Of a stretch of DNA of 64,000 nucleotides, positions 1-11,641 are shown in pieces; position 1 is the stretch's first letter; the number at the start of each line of letters is the position of its first letter. This stretch comes from Pyronema omphalodes (Eukaryota; Ascomycota; Pezizomycetes; Pezizales; Pyronemataceae). The stretch spans positions 62,001 through 126,000 of the forward strand of contig JAJJXM010000016.1 in NCBI GenBank assembly GCA_024516155.1, read 5' to 3'. The notes below the pieces were generated by a model, which was not told the DNA's origin, did no database searches, and was given only the letters and a program-made list of their open reading frames with translations. A program made the translations under genes and the position numbers.

Positions 1-1440
1 ACTTAATCATGTTGCTGCAAAGTTCAGAAATTTACGAACACATAACTACAAGTTTCTCGAAAGACCCCACATAGCCGTTAGTAGGTACTTGAACACCGCG
101 TATACTGCCGATATGAAATGATTATTTGAAAATGGAGAGTATCATCAACGAAATAACATCACGCAAGGAACATTAGGTGAGTTCACTGGCGAATGTTTCT
201 CGCGGGAGACTGGGTGGAACTTTCTGGGAGACAGAAACCAATGTAATTTTGCGACAATGGATTGTTTTTAGGGTGGGAGAGATGGGTTTAATGTAATGGT
301 TAGTATAGCGGCATTGAAGAATGATTCGTGATGGTATGCTGACGATGCTATCACTCTCGGGTGAAAATTATTTGACCGTTGTTTTTTTTGTTCTGCTTAA
401 TCTGGATGGCATCCGTGCGCAGGACAAGATGGTCTGTTTTGACGTAAAGCTAACCGGAGTTGATAGGGATACAACAATCATTAACCTATCTTGGGAATTG
501 TATTCACAATCTTGATCGGATTCTACAATATGCCCAACCAGTACGCAGTGCAATGGCGAGTTACTCGATGCCTCTGACGCCATTACGGCTTAGAGCCAAT
601 AATAAGTCAGCAGTGAATTTTCTGGAAGTATTATTGTCAATACCTCTTATACTGCATGTATTATTGTAGTGGCAATTCCGGTGTTGGAAATATTTAAGAC
701 AATTCCACAGAACTCCCAACCGTATAGCCAGTTTACCGGGTAAAATCGTAAACCAGGTAAACTGAACAGACAATTCACAATTAGTTGGTACAGTTTTTGT
801 GTCCCCGGATACACAGTTGGTTCAGTTTTGAGGGGTCCATGGAACCAGGTAACTGCAGTGCACTGATTAAACGGACTCGGTAAATACAACCCAGTTTAAC
901 CGCACTGGGAACCAGTGCATGCAGGAATGAATAATGTATTCAACCTCGTTTGAATCCACCGGTGGCCGAGCCTGCCAGTATCTCAATCCTCCTTAATCCC
1001 CCAGCTTCTTGTAACAAGGTTTCCCAACCTTTGCGAAATGGTGGTGAACATTCTCTCAGTTCCCGCGATGACTGCCGAGTCTGAGCTGCTGTTTTCCGAA
1101 TGCAAGCGGATCATTATATATCAGACCGCCATTCAATGCAGGCAGATACTCTGCAGGCTATCGAGGGGCCGAAGAGCTTCAATCGCAGGCGTCAGTTGTG
1201 ATTCCTAGGGACCTAATTAGTATAAAATGCTATTATGTATGCACTGAATAATATATATTGCCCCTTCATAAACCAGTTCCTCTGGACAAGTCAGTTTAAC
1301 CAGTTTATACTATTGACAGTAAACTGATTTAGGTCGACGTACAATTCCCGTATTCCAATAGTCCGTACAGTCCGTTTTGGCCATGATTTTAAAATGGTTT
1401 GTACGACTGCGGGGTCTTGTTGTAAACAACACAGGAAGAA
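1..1440. other. gene-free stretch with AACTGG/CCAGTT motif cluster
   Basis: No convincing coding sequence is visible. Between about 720 and 1330 there are many short motifs related to CCAGTTTA and its complement TAAACTGG, in both orientations. Such clusters resemble the subterminal repeats of DNA transposons, but I could not find ends or a target duplication. Confidence 0.4.
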
Positions 1441-1510
1441 ACTTTAACCTTGAATCATGTTCCTACACATGGATGACCATCGAGAGGGGGTAACACTTCT
1501 CAATATTGCT

Positions 1511-2285
1511 AGCTACTCAAGCGAAGTACCAAAGCCGTATCTTATTATGGGCCCAGGTTGACTGCCACCGTCGAATCAGGGAGACTCTTTGCTAACTTTC
1601 CCACCATCTGCCTCCATATCGGCATCGTCAGAGCAGTAACCCATCATGTTCGGTGGCAGATCTTCCCAAGCACCATGTAGAGACGTTTTGACATTGCTCT
1701 AATTGTAGAGTGGAGTATGAGTGTGGTTGTCTCCTGAACGTAGATGAATGGTCGTCGAGGAGGGGTGCCGTTCCTCAGTACTACTAGCTACTCAAGCGAA
1801 GTGCCAAAGTCGTATCTTATTATGGGCCCAGGTTGACTGCCACCGTCGAATCAGGGAGACTCTTTGCTAACTTTCCCACCATCTGCCTCCATATCGGCAT
1901 CGTCAGAGCAGTAACCCATCATGTTCGGTGGCAGATCTTCCCAAGCACCATGTAGAGACGTTTTGACATTGCTCTAATTGTAGAGTGGAGTATGAGTGTG
2001 GTTGTCTCCTGAACGTAGATGAATGGTCGTCGAGGAGGGGTGCCGTTCCTCAGTACTACTAGCTACTCAAGCGAAGTGCCAAAGTCGTATCTTATTATGG
2101 GCCCAGGTTGACTGCCACCGTCGAATCAGGGAGACTCTTTGCTAACTTTCCCACCATCTGCCTCCATATCGGCATCGTCAGAGCAGTAACCCATCATGTT
2201 CGGTGGCAGATCTTCCCAAGCACCATGTAGAGACGTTTTGACATTGCTTTAATTGTAGAGTAAAGTATGAGTGTGGTTACCTCCA
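1511..2285. repeat. tandem array, 275-bp unit, 2.8 near-identical copies
   Basis: The motif AGCTACTCAAGCGAAGT recurs at 1511, 1786 and 2061, giving an exact 275-bp period. Copies 1 and 2 are complete. Copy 3 runs to about 2285, where the sequence diverges after GAGTGTGGTT. A diverged stretch just upstream (about 1468-1510) resembles the end of the unit. Copies differ by only a few substitutions, so the amplification is recent. No open frame spans the unit. Confidence 0.93.
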
Positions 2286-2289
2286 TACG

Positions 2290-3107
2290 TTTTGCAAAGT
2301 CTCGAGCTGTCTGTAGGGATTGTTATTATCGCGATTTCAAATCGTAGAACCGGTGAATCATAGAGAGGGATAGCAAACTATCGAGTAGTCTATCATGGAA
2401 GAAAAAAGATGAACAATTACCGTTGGTTCTGGTTTAAGGTCAATAATTAGACACGGCCGTCGGATACCAATGGTGGAGGAAAGGTGGAGTTTTGTATATC
2501 CATGGGTGGAAAGAGATGTTCTGCTGATAGCCTATGTAGTGGGGGTGTACATATGGCCCGGAGCTCCGGCTAGGCTTTCTCAAATTCACCCTCTTACCTA
2601 GGTAACCCTGTCTCTATGGCCGCTACCAGTAACCTTGTCCAACTCTTCTCCTCCATTCCCCATTTTCTTTCCTGTAATGTGCATGCATGTGGCCTGGTAC
2701 ACAGCATTATCGACTGTTTCGGGATTTGGAACAGCATTGTTATAAGGAATCTCCGTATGTATATAGCATATTCCAGTGTTTCCCATTGTCTGATCGGTCC
2801 AATCCGGGATTCCAGGGGGACTGAGCTACATATCGGTGTTTCGTTTGGCACCTCGGACTGCAACCGACAGCAAAAGTCGCCGTTGACTGCATTCAAGTAC
2901 GGTCCAAGGAGCGAATACACAAGACATAATTTGCGCGAGTTTACACAGACAGTACCAGTGTATTGTAGCAAAAGCAATTGAAAGTCCCACTGTATTTTAG
3001 CCACCACGTGGTACATCGTATCATGATGTAAGAAGTTTCTGTGTTGTCTGTTGAAGAGTTGTTATTTTGTAAATAGCAATACCAATATTCAGCAATAAAA
3101 ACAATTC
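2290..3107. other. gene-free stretch with opposed ORFs of unknown meaning
   Basis: The interval 2594-3016 is open on both strands (121 codons plus, 140 codons minus) but matches no family I recognise and has no flanking exon signals. I treat these ORFs as chance or as relics. Nothing else is seen. Confidence 0.35.
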
Positions 3108-3700
3108 AAATAACGGAAATTATGCAGGATGCCCCCGTCAAGACATCGAAATATCAAGGATACCCCCGAAAGTATTTTTTATGCAGTTTGCCCCTCGCTT
3201 AGATATATCCATGCCGCCGCACCAGCCGCGAAGATATATCCATGCCGCTGCACCACCCACGAAGAAGTTTGTTCAAAGGGTTTTTTTTTTCTTTTTCTTT
3301 TCTTTTGTCAAAGTCGAAATACAGACGTGAGGCCCTTCCCCACCCAGTTGTGAACGGCCGCTCTAAAGATTCTTATGCGAGGGCAGGGACATCAAAGTCA
3401 CGTGATTGGACCAGTCTCTACCAAATTGACATTACTGGCATGCTCATTGACGCACTCAATTGTTGCGGATGAAGATAAGCTTGAATAATGTTAGATGAAG
3501 AGGGACTTGAAGTTCGATTTACAACTGAAGAAAGTCACGGTGGGAAAAACTTGTCTTTAAAAAAAGCTTTGTCGCGGCACATGCGGTAGGTGCGGCAGAA
3601 TGGACCCAAGCGAGGGGTATATTGAATAACATTAAGCGTCGGGGGTGTCTTCGATATTATGTTCTGTTGTGGGAGGCATCTGGCATAATTGCCGTAAATA
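3108..3700. mobile_element. 583-bp non-autonomous element with long inverted repeats and 5-bp target duplication
   Basis: The left arm starting at 3113 (ACGGAAATTATGC) matches the reverse complement of the right arm ending at 3695 (ACGGCAATTATGCC). The imperfect match continues for roughly 120 bp on each side, including CCCCTCGCTT and a GCCGC-rich segment. The direct repeat AAATA flanks it at 3108-3112 and 3696-3700. The left arm also holds an internal duplication (AGATATATCCATGCCGC twice). There is no transposase. The superfamily is uncertain because a 5-bp duplication with long imperfect arms is not diagnostic. Confidence 0.85.
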
Positions 3701-3894
3701 CAATGGCTGCTGAAACACTCCTGGTTTGTATGTACGATTGATGAAGAAGTTCTTGCAGGATTGAACTACATTTACCATTAATCCCCAGCAGTAAGACGTC
3801 CCAAAATTATCTCTCGGTACCTATACAGTACGTTTACAGCGCCAGCACCCTTGTTAAATGTTTTTGTGAAAGTTGGCCTAACGGTCTAACTGAA

Positions 3895-4430
3895 GTGATG
3901 GAGATGACAAAACTCATACCGTCATGTACAGTTTACGCAGAGTCATCAGCAGTAGCTCTGCCTAGTCTCTCAAATAGCCTTACTTCTGTCACAGAATCCA
4001 GTAATCTAACCTTCATTAGCCTGGCGGATAGTGCCTCTACCGCCATTATTTCCACAGGTAACAGCCAGATGACCCAAGACGTTAGTATAAGTTTGTCTCA
4101 GTAGGACACTGATCATTATACGCTTGATCAATTTCGGGAATTGCAATCGGATCTGTCGTTGCAGTGGCGATGTTTATCGTATTGATGTTAAGACACTTTC
4201 TTCAAATGCCTTCCTCGAAACAGGAGCTCAGTTATGTTACAAATGTTTCCTACCCTGAGACTGCAATTGAACTGGGTGCGGAAATGATTGCACATACGTT
4301 ATCGGAAATGGTCACTGGTTCGTACGGAAGGAGGTGTATCCGCGATCACAGGACCCCACGTATCACCGCCGCTCTCGAGAATTCGTAAATGAAACGTTAG
4401 ATACTGTACTTTTAGAGAGTTATTTAAATA
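3895..4430 (+). pseudogene. relic of Ser/Thr-rich single-pass membrane protein
   Basis: A 69-codon frame at 3895-4104 is rich in Ser and Thr. A second frame from about 4128 encodes a Gly/Ala/Val/Ile hydrophobic stretch (GIAIGSVVAVAMFIVLML), followed by a polar tail. A frame change near 4320 is needed to keep reading a plausible tail. This order of Ser/Thr-rich outside, one membrane helix and a cytoplasmic tail is common among fungal cell-surface proteins. A stop lies just before the helix and no acceptor AG restores the frame, so I read it as a broken gene. The parent gene is unknown. Confidence 0.4.
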
Positions 4431-4439
4431 TCCTTGAAT

Positions 4440-6250
4440 ATTGAGCATAATCAAATAGAAGCTTCACTGACCATTTAGGTGTTCCTTTGGTATCTATGAA
4501 ATTCGTAAAATAATGAAATTCGCCCAGTCGAGACCGAGTGACAGGTTTTAGGACTTCTGGCCTGCAGTAAACGCATGCAATATCACTTGAATGTCCCTTT
4601 TTGTTTTGCCTTTTATTTTATTTATTTTTTTCAGTTTTGGTAATGCTTGGGGCTCCATGGCTAGCAAAATAAGTAGCTCGACCAGATAAATTTTACTTGT
4701 TTTGTCTACATATTCGCTCTAAAACTACGCTTTGAAAAAAAGAAAAGAAAAAACGGGAGTAAACGTTATCATTGATCAAAATCTGCCTCTCTTGTGTGAG
4801 CGGCTGATTATTGATTATTTGATTTTTGATTTTTGATTTTTGTCGCACGGTTTCCGTCATCATTGGAGGGTTGCTTCGAATGCTAGTCCCCTTGTCGCAC
4901 AACCTGGACTAAATGGTGGGCACTTGATGCAGCGATAATCGGAGCCTTAAGTTCTTGTGCAACGTCCGCAAATTGTTACCAATAACGTGATAAGCTAGGG
5001 TAGTGATGACTCGTAATTAAGAAGGTGGGGTAATGAATGTCGTGGCATCTATGTCACCACTATCATAATCATACGCTCAAATCGAACCTCTTCTTGCGTT
5101 TTTCATCTAATTCCATCGAATCTATCCCGTTTTATTTGGTTTGCTACTCACCAACGACCTCCGCGATGCTGTTACAGCGGCCCGGTAGATAATCAGACCG
5201 GCTGCTAGCGGCGCTTCGTTCATTGTACGTACAAAGTGATACCCCCATTTGGATATAACCCAACTAAATTGATATTTATCAGATGTTCTGTTGGAGTCAT
5301 AAATCACACCTTTCCTTTCGAAACGTCTTCGAAATCGCGACGGAAACCCAAAAGCTGATTGATCCAAATCATCGCTTATCTGGATAACATGATCGAATAT
5401 CGCAGCCCGATCGAGTGTTTATCAGTAATGTCGGCTGCGATACCATATCGAAATGAACAGTGATGAACCCTCGATAAAACGACGTCGTTCGCGCGGCTGG
5501 TGCGGTTACCACTCGCTAAAATGGTAGCCTAACGCTGTACGGATAGTCACGACCGGCCTACGTACCGCGCTTGTTGGCACCTCCGATTCCCGCTCGACAT
5601 TTATGGTGTACACCATACAACCCCGGAAACGGGGCCAAATACAGAATATTAAATCAAAAAATCTATTGTCCGTCTCGAAACCATTACGGTGGGACACTAT
5701 ATTCAGTCAAGTTGGTCTACTAGTAAGTCTTCAAAATCTCAAGTCAGAATTACCGTACTTTATCGATATTAACTTCATCGAGGCGAATTACTTGGACGCT
5801 AGAGATCATCCAGACACCTTAACATAAATCTGAGACGTCCTCTGACGAGTTACGGGGTAGCAACGGAGTTTTTATCGAATTACAACCGATCTCGGTCAGT
5901 ATTTCGTTATATGTCTTCAAGGGAGCCTCCTCGGATGTTATTGCAGTATGCCACACGGGCTAGTCAATTCCAGTACCAAGTCCAATCCGTCTCCCTCGGT
6001 TCAGAATTTAGTTGCCTCGCTCATGGCCATGTGTTAAGACTTGGAGTAACGGAATGACATGCTCCAATTGATTTCTTCGATATCAGTAGTGTAAGTTGCT
6101 GTACATCAGTCTCGCTCTCCGCAGGGTCTAACTGTGAAATAGAGATAGTGTCACTTCTCTGGCATAACTAGAGCATTTTTCTCCCAATCGCTTTCCTGTC
6201 ACCGCGGAATCAGACTGTCTCCCGTTCCTTCGCCTCCGTTTGGGCCTGTT
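4440..6250. other. gene-free, AT-rich, probable decayed retroelement flank
   Basis: No supportable gene. There is a (GATTTTT)3 microsatellite near 4818-4842. The distal part (from about 5100) is probably the degraded 5' portion, including the gag region, of the gypsy fossil that follows, but no LTR pair or zinc knuckle is recognisable. Confidence 0.3.
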
Positions 6251-8350
6251 GTGGAGGTTAGACAGACTCGGAAACCCCTAGATTGCTATTTAGCATCACG
6301 CAAGAGATATTTCCTGGTTTCAGCCTACATTTTTAAACTAGGAAAATCAAACTGCCTCCTTGACTGCGGTACCTCACGCAGTTTTGTGAATGTTTCTGTT
6401 ACTTGTTTATACCGACTATCGACCACTCGGTTGCCTACGCCCGTCGTCATCAGAACTGCTTCCCGATATAAAGAAGTAATCACCCAAATGGTCGGTCTCA
6501 AATTCTGGATCGGACAACAGAAATGGAATTACCCATTTTTGGCTACAAAAAGCTTTGTGGAGGAAAAAAAGATGTACTTGGAGTGGACCTGTTACAGTGA
6601 CATAACCTCGCCATACGTTTCTATATTGCGTATGGCACGCGAGTGTCGACTTTCAGGGTTCCCCGAAAGAGAAATCCCTGTTTCTTCGTCGTCGGTATCA
6701 GAAGTATATTCAAACCAGAATAGGAATGGCAATTGTCTTTGTGGAGGACTGCTATCTACTTTGATCTACTTAAAGCATCTTCGAGCCTTCTGTTACAGCA
6801 ATACGTCGGAATTCCTGTTCTGGAGTATTAGTATATTTACCCACTGTATCCCTCCAGGAGGGGATTGGAAGGTGTAGGATTTTTCTTCGTTTGAAACACT
6901 GAGCAAGCAGAGTTTAACCGCTGTGTGTTGGTCTCCTTTCGGTACGGTTTCGACACCTATGAAAAACGGAAGGAAACAGTCGAATGCTTCTTGAATTTTC
7001 TCATAGAACACGTTTTCGATAACCTCAAAGAGTTTGATGTCAAAACTCGGCTGAAGCGGGACACAGAGTTCAACAAACAGTGCTGCATGCGGTTCCAGAA
7101 GAAGCAGTGAAGAAAGCTCAAAAACCGGGTTGAACAGGATTTCACTCTACTTCCTTTACAGGGAAATGCGACATCCTACGGAATGCCTTCTTCTCGCCGC
7201 AGGCAGAAAGTAAAACCTTTATGAACGCCACATCAGCCCTCCCGACGAATATACTGCCATCACATTAGCTGAAGTCAGAGAAATCATAAGCAACTTCAAC
7301 TATACAACCGCTTCTGGTTATGACCAAATCTCATACCAGCTTATAGTAAAATTCGGCAACATCCTACGATCCGAATTACCATATTGAAGAGCTAAGGGTA
7401 AGCTGCACATTAAATTCACTGGCGTACACATTTTAATTGTTGACTAGGTGTTTGATCGTGATAATTCTCACCTATCTGAAAAAGAGGAAGAACTCTGGAG
7501 CAGTTAGCCGGCGGCACCTAGATTCTGGAATTCTACAATCACCGATGATCTTAGAATATACCGCCTTTGTCGATGAACAGGACAGTCAAGCGGCAGGGCT
7601 CTTTGGTCGAGATAAAACGATATAACTACAACATCTGATGGCCTGGCACGGATCGACGGAACATAGAATACATTAGAAGCTTTCTAGAATGTCAGAGGGA
7701 TAAGGCGGCACGTCACCAGCCGTCTAGCTTTCTGTCACCATTAGAGCTTCCTTACGCATCGTGGATATCATTTACGGTGGACTTCATCACAGACCTTTCT
7801 TTATCAAGGACTGTGATCGATGTAGACCATCGTTGTTGATTTACCAAGATGGCTCATTTCATTCCGCCTGAGAAAGATCAGAGGACGGAAGAACACCCAG
7901 TAAAAGTATTCGCCTGCGAAGCTCGCGAAATTTGAAGGTTCCTCACTATTCCGACTCACGACCAACATCATTTCCTACTGCGGTCCCATCTAGTTTCGTC
8001 TCCGCCGAATGGGTACCGCTTTTTGGAAGCCTGAGGATCCGATTATGGACGAGTGTTCCGTTTCTTCCGCAGACCGATGGTCGGACAGAAATAATCAATT
8101 CGACAGTCGAAACCTATTTACGGTCGTTCATCAATTACGAAATGGACGACTGGGTTGAACTTCTACCGATGGCTGAATTTTTTTGGTCAACGGCATTCCA
8201 ATTATGTAGACCATCTAAATCTCGCCGTTTTATGCCGACTACGGCAGACGCTCAGGTAGTTGCAAACAAAGCGGTGCGCCGAACGAATCGACTAGCAACA
8301 ACAACCAAGAAGGATACATTAAGCATCTTCTCGTTGTCCAAGCGTTAGTC
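6251..8350 (+). mobile_element. decayed Ty3/gypsy pol (protease and integrase remnants)
   Basis: A 208-codon frame at 6251-6877 carries a retropepsin-like segment: a hydrophobic strand, then DCGTS where active proteases have D-S/T-G, followed by the typical spaced strands. Integrase fragments lie at about 7675-8350: a zinc-binding tail (CQRDKAARH), a catalytic-core entry (WISFTVDFITDL), the conserved FTKMAHFIP block, and PQTDGRTE followed by YLRSFINYEMDDWVELLP. These match the order in Ty3/gypsy elements of fungi. Reverse transcriptase is not recognisable between them; a LINE fragment lies there instead. Several stops and frame changes interrupt the frame. LTRs were not found. It is inactive. 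Confidence 0.85.
7241..7386 (+). mobile_element. LINE reverse-transcriptase N-terminal fragment inside the gypsy fossil
   Basis: The frame reads PPDEYTAITLAEVREIISNF and then a T-A-S-G-Y-D-Q-I-S-Y-Q-L motif. This matches the start of non-LTR reverse transcriptases, where an E-V-x-x-I helix precedes an x-A-x-G-x-D-x-I-x-Y/N motif. It ends in TGA at 7387. Upstream frames (6925-7110) may belong to the same element's endonuclease-RT linker, but I cannot prove it. The position between gypsy protease and integrase suggests nesting or recombination. Confidence 0.5.
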
Positions 8351-9640
8351 ATCGCACTGCGACTACACGAAACGATCCAGGAGAGAATGAATACACGGAG
8401 CATCTCGACCAGAAACGGCAAGAGAAACCCGGGCTTCTAGGATACGGTGCAGGAGATATCCACATCGTCTTATGTTAAACGACGTCGACAGAACTATTTC
8501 CCCCCGAAATTTATACCGGACCATATATACGAAACATAACGCAAACCCTCCGCTCTTTCGTATCGAGAAATCAGTATTACAAGCAAGAATGACGATAGAA
8601 CCATCGTTATCACGACAAGGGATTACACCAGCTCCCGTCGATCGATCAATCAAGGACCCGATAGGATTCATACGATGACTCTCCCCTGTTGTTGGTATGA
8701 GACAATGGAGTTTTCCTTGCAGAAAAACAAGCTATTCTCACACATTGGCGCTGATTTTGATTCTTCAATCGCCATTGAAGCCGTTTATGGATAGAAGAGA
8801 GGTGCATAAGGATGAGAGTCGAACCAGGGAGCTGCAGAACGAGTAACGAAGGCGATATTAACGACTTCACCACCCAATTCGAAGCCTTGGATATGCGTGT
8901 AGGGCGCATTTTGCCCGGGCCCCGGTGTTTAGAAGAGTTATTTGGGAAGCGATGACTCGGTTTGCGCTGCGGAACAAATATCACCGGTTTGTATTGGTTT
9001 CATTGCAAATAGATTAGTTCTGCAAGTAGATATTTTGAATGGGTAAATCAAAAAAGAATTAGGTTTGAAAATTAAGGATGTTAAGAATAATTGAAGCCCG
9101 GGTGGGTATGTGGGGGTGCTTGTTTTGTTTTGTGGTTGTGTGACGTCATATCTGGATTTGTGGTTAGGTTTTGTACGTCGCAGATGAAAGGATTATTTTG
9201 AGGATGATTATGTTTTTAATTTTCTTTTTGATTGTGTTTATAGCCTTGTTTTAAATCTTCAGTGTCCACAGTGTAGACTGGACAGAAATCCACTGAAATG
9301 ACACCCGTTACCTAAACCGTTCAACCATCCACGGTTCACTTATCCCAACCCTAATTCCCACCACCCAGTATTCTACCGTTTTTTTTTCTCTAACCATATG
9401 TAGACCGAAACAAAAAAAAAAGAATAAGAGCTGGAAAAATATATACAAAGAAGTAAAAAAAAATAAGGAAAAAGATACACAAAATACAAAAAACGTACAC
9501 CAAATATTCGCGAAACCAAACCAGAACTATGTTACAACGAATCAAAACACACAGTTACTAAACCATACCTCACCATATCCACTCCCTTTCCAGCCTAAAG
9601 GCCCCGAGCTATCTCATAATCCTCTCAAGAAATCACAAGA
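8351..9640. other. gene-free stretch, possible gypsy 3' remnant then AT-rich
   Basis: 8350-8680 may contain the degenerate C-terminal integrase region. From 9000 to 9640 the sequence is AT-rich with A-runs (9410-9490). It forms the 3' flank of the minus-strand gene that ends at 9644. No gene is supported. Confidence 0.35.
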
Positions 9641-9643
9641 CCT

Positions 9644-11575
9644 CTAAAAATAATCCTCCTCCTTCACCCCGTGTCCGAGTGGCAACCTCTTCCATGACGC
9701 CCTGTTTCTAATATCTTCGATCTTAACCTCCTGCTTTCCGAGCTCCTCCTTCAAATGTAACTCCACCACACCACTCTTCATGACATATCTAACCGTCTCC
9801 GTTTCCCCCATTAACGGCCCAAATTTCTCCAAAATTCTCGGAACATCCCTCTGCGCAAACTCCGGGCTAGTTGCCTGTTTCCCCAGCACTAATATCTCCG
9901 TCCATCTTCTAACAGCTGCTCTTAATCTTTCTTCCTTACGAACTAATTCCGCAACTCTCTTATTCAGCCTCTTAACTGACTCTGAATGCAACGTCTCCGA
10001 AGCAGAAAGCTTAGACTCAATCTCCTGTGCTTCTGCGGTGTACTCAGTCAACAACTGGGAGATGGCGGCGTCGATACTTTGCTCAGCTTTGGTGGGCATG
10101 CTGCGCCATAAGAAGGATCTGATATTGTAATCCCACATCTCCAGGGTGGGGATGACCTCATAGGGTTGAGAAGTCATCAAGTTCCAGACCTTTTCGACAG
10201 TAGAAGGGTGGAGACGGATATTTAGTCCTTCAGGGTGTTCGGGAGTGATAGAGTTTTCTACCAACCCGGCGTTGGCAAAAGCGCTTCCGGAGGCAGCTTC
10301 GGCGTCTGTGCGTGTGCGCCAGGTTTTGTAGTTTTTGCGGATACGGGTGTAGACGTAGGACCAGTTCAGGAGAACAACCCAAACAGGCTCAGAGATGGGA
10401 AGAGAGTAGAGACGGGAGAAATGATCCAAGATACGGATTGCAGTTACGATCTGGCCATTTTTGCAGTAGGCCGAGGTAACGGCTAGGAGGGTGTGTTGAG
10501 TTGGCCAAAGAGGGGAATCGGGTTGTAGAATTGGTTTAACTGGCTCTGTCTCTGTATCCGATTTTTGGGGGTTGGGGATGTTATTGACGTCGATTCCCCA
10601 AACATCTAAAAGGATCTTATCTACTGATGATAAATCAGATAGTCTTGATGTTGCGAAAATCACGTTCTCAAAGGTCATAGAACTAGGAACTAGGCCCTTT
10701 GTTTGCATGTTTTGTAATATCTGTAATGCCCAGCTACGAACATCTCCGTTCGGTCGGTTGGCTTGATATTGGACTGTGTCGGGAGTTACCCGAATCTCTC
10801 GAGAAATGTGTATTGAGGCTCCGCATTGAGCTGCCATGAATACGTTGTAGGCCCAGGTATCCATCGGTATTCCAATCTTCAACAACGCTTGCCACCACTT
10901 CCGCGTTAGCGTTGCTCCACTGCTATGCCGACTTATCTCCAATATGTGTTGTGCGTCGCGCACAGAAAATGGATGTCCGGTTTTCCGCATTAATCCGAAC
11001 ATGTAAGATAACCTTTCCTTTAACTCTCCATTTGCCTGGTATGTGGGACGTAATTTGGATTTGCCTTGACGGTCGAATCGGTGACGGTCAGCGATAGATG
11101 TTACATGCTCGGGAATCATTGACTGTAAGGCGGCCGATAACTGATGGGGCCGAACTCCAGAGATCTGTCGGTTTACCTCAAGCTGCTTTAGCTTCTTGTA
11201 AACCGTACGACCATCCCCAGCGTCTATAGCACGCAAGAAACGACCCATTGGGGTATTCGGGGCAGGAATAGGAATTGATGTAAGGCCGGTAATTGTAGGA
11301 TCCAGAGGCTCCGCGACGGGCGTTATCACGGGAGCTTGCAGCACACCCTCGGTATAAGTTTGAGGTCCATGTTTGAGAAGAAGTGATTTTAGACGTTCGA
11401 GAGATTCGGCGGTCTCAATGAAGAGAGCTGTGACTGCGGGGCCGTCGAGAAATTTCCGGGACGTAATTTGGGACAACCGTCGGGAAAGGATACGACCCCG
11501 TGTCCCCGGTGGACACAAGGGAAGGCACCGGATTCGTTTTCCCAGGGAAATCGAAACGGATTGAAGCCCGTTCAT
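9644..11575 (-). CDS. mitochondrial PPR-like protein, Aep2/Atp13-type
   Basis: A single uninterrupted frame of 643 codons. I start it at the ATG at 11573-11575, because the residues that follow are Arg-rich, Ser-rich and almost free of acid, as in a mitochondrial presequence. A longer in-frame ATG (11641) adds 22 residues that look less like a presequence. The middle (about residues 200-420) has spaced helical repeats with PPR-like phrases: DTWAYNVFMAA, WALQILQNMQTKGLVPSSMT and LLAVTSAYCKNGQIVTAIRIL. The C-terminal third is charged and coiled-coil-like. Proteins of this size and layout in Pezizomycotina belong to the Aep2/Atp13 group, which in yeast supports translation of mitochondrial ATP9 mRNA. 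That function is inferred from family resemblance and not proven here. It could be another mitochondrial PPR factor. Confidence 0.7.
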   Translation of the reverse strand: MNGLQSVSISLGKRIRCLPLCPPGTRGRILSRRLSQITSRKFLDGPAVTALFIETAESLERLKSLLLKHGPQTYTEGVLQAPVITPVAEPLDPTITGLTSIPIPAPNTPMGRFLRAIDAGDGRTVYKKLKQLEVNRQISGVRPHQLSAALQSMIPEHVTSIADRHRFDRQGKSKLRPTYQANGELKERLSYMFGLMRKTGHPFSVRDAQHILEISRHSSGATLTRKWWQALLKIGIPMDTWAYNVFMAAQCGASIHISREIRVTPDTVQYQANRPNGDVRSWALQILQNMQTKGLVPSSMTFENVIFATSRLSDLSSVDKILLDVWGIDVNNIPNPQKSDTETEPVKPILQPDSPLWPTQHTLLAVTSAYCKNGQIVTAIRILDHFSRLYSLPISEPVWVVLLNWSYVYTRIRKNYKTWRTRTDAEAASGSAFANAGLVENSITPEHPEGLNIRLHPSTVEKVWNLMTSQPYEVIPTLEMWDYNIRSFLWRSMPTKAEQSIDAAISQLLTEYTAEAQEIESKLSASETLHSESVKRLNKRVAELVRKEERLRAAVRRWTEILVLGKQATSPEFAQRDVPRILEKFGPLMGETETVRYVMKSGVVELHLKEELGKQEVKIEDIRNRASWKRLPLGHGVKEEDYF

Positions 11576-11641
11576 CGAGGGCGGGTTATCTTGGTGATAC
11601 GCAGGGGGACGAATTGACAGGTCGGCTAGATGGAGGCTCAC

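Noticed and set aside
8800..8845. GGTTCGACTC-like box on the minus strand, possible tRNA
   Set aside because: The flanks do not form a cloverleaf and no pol III terminator follows.
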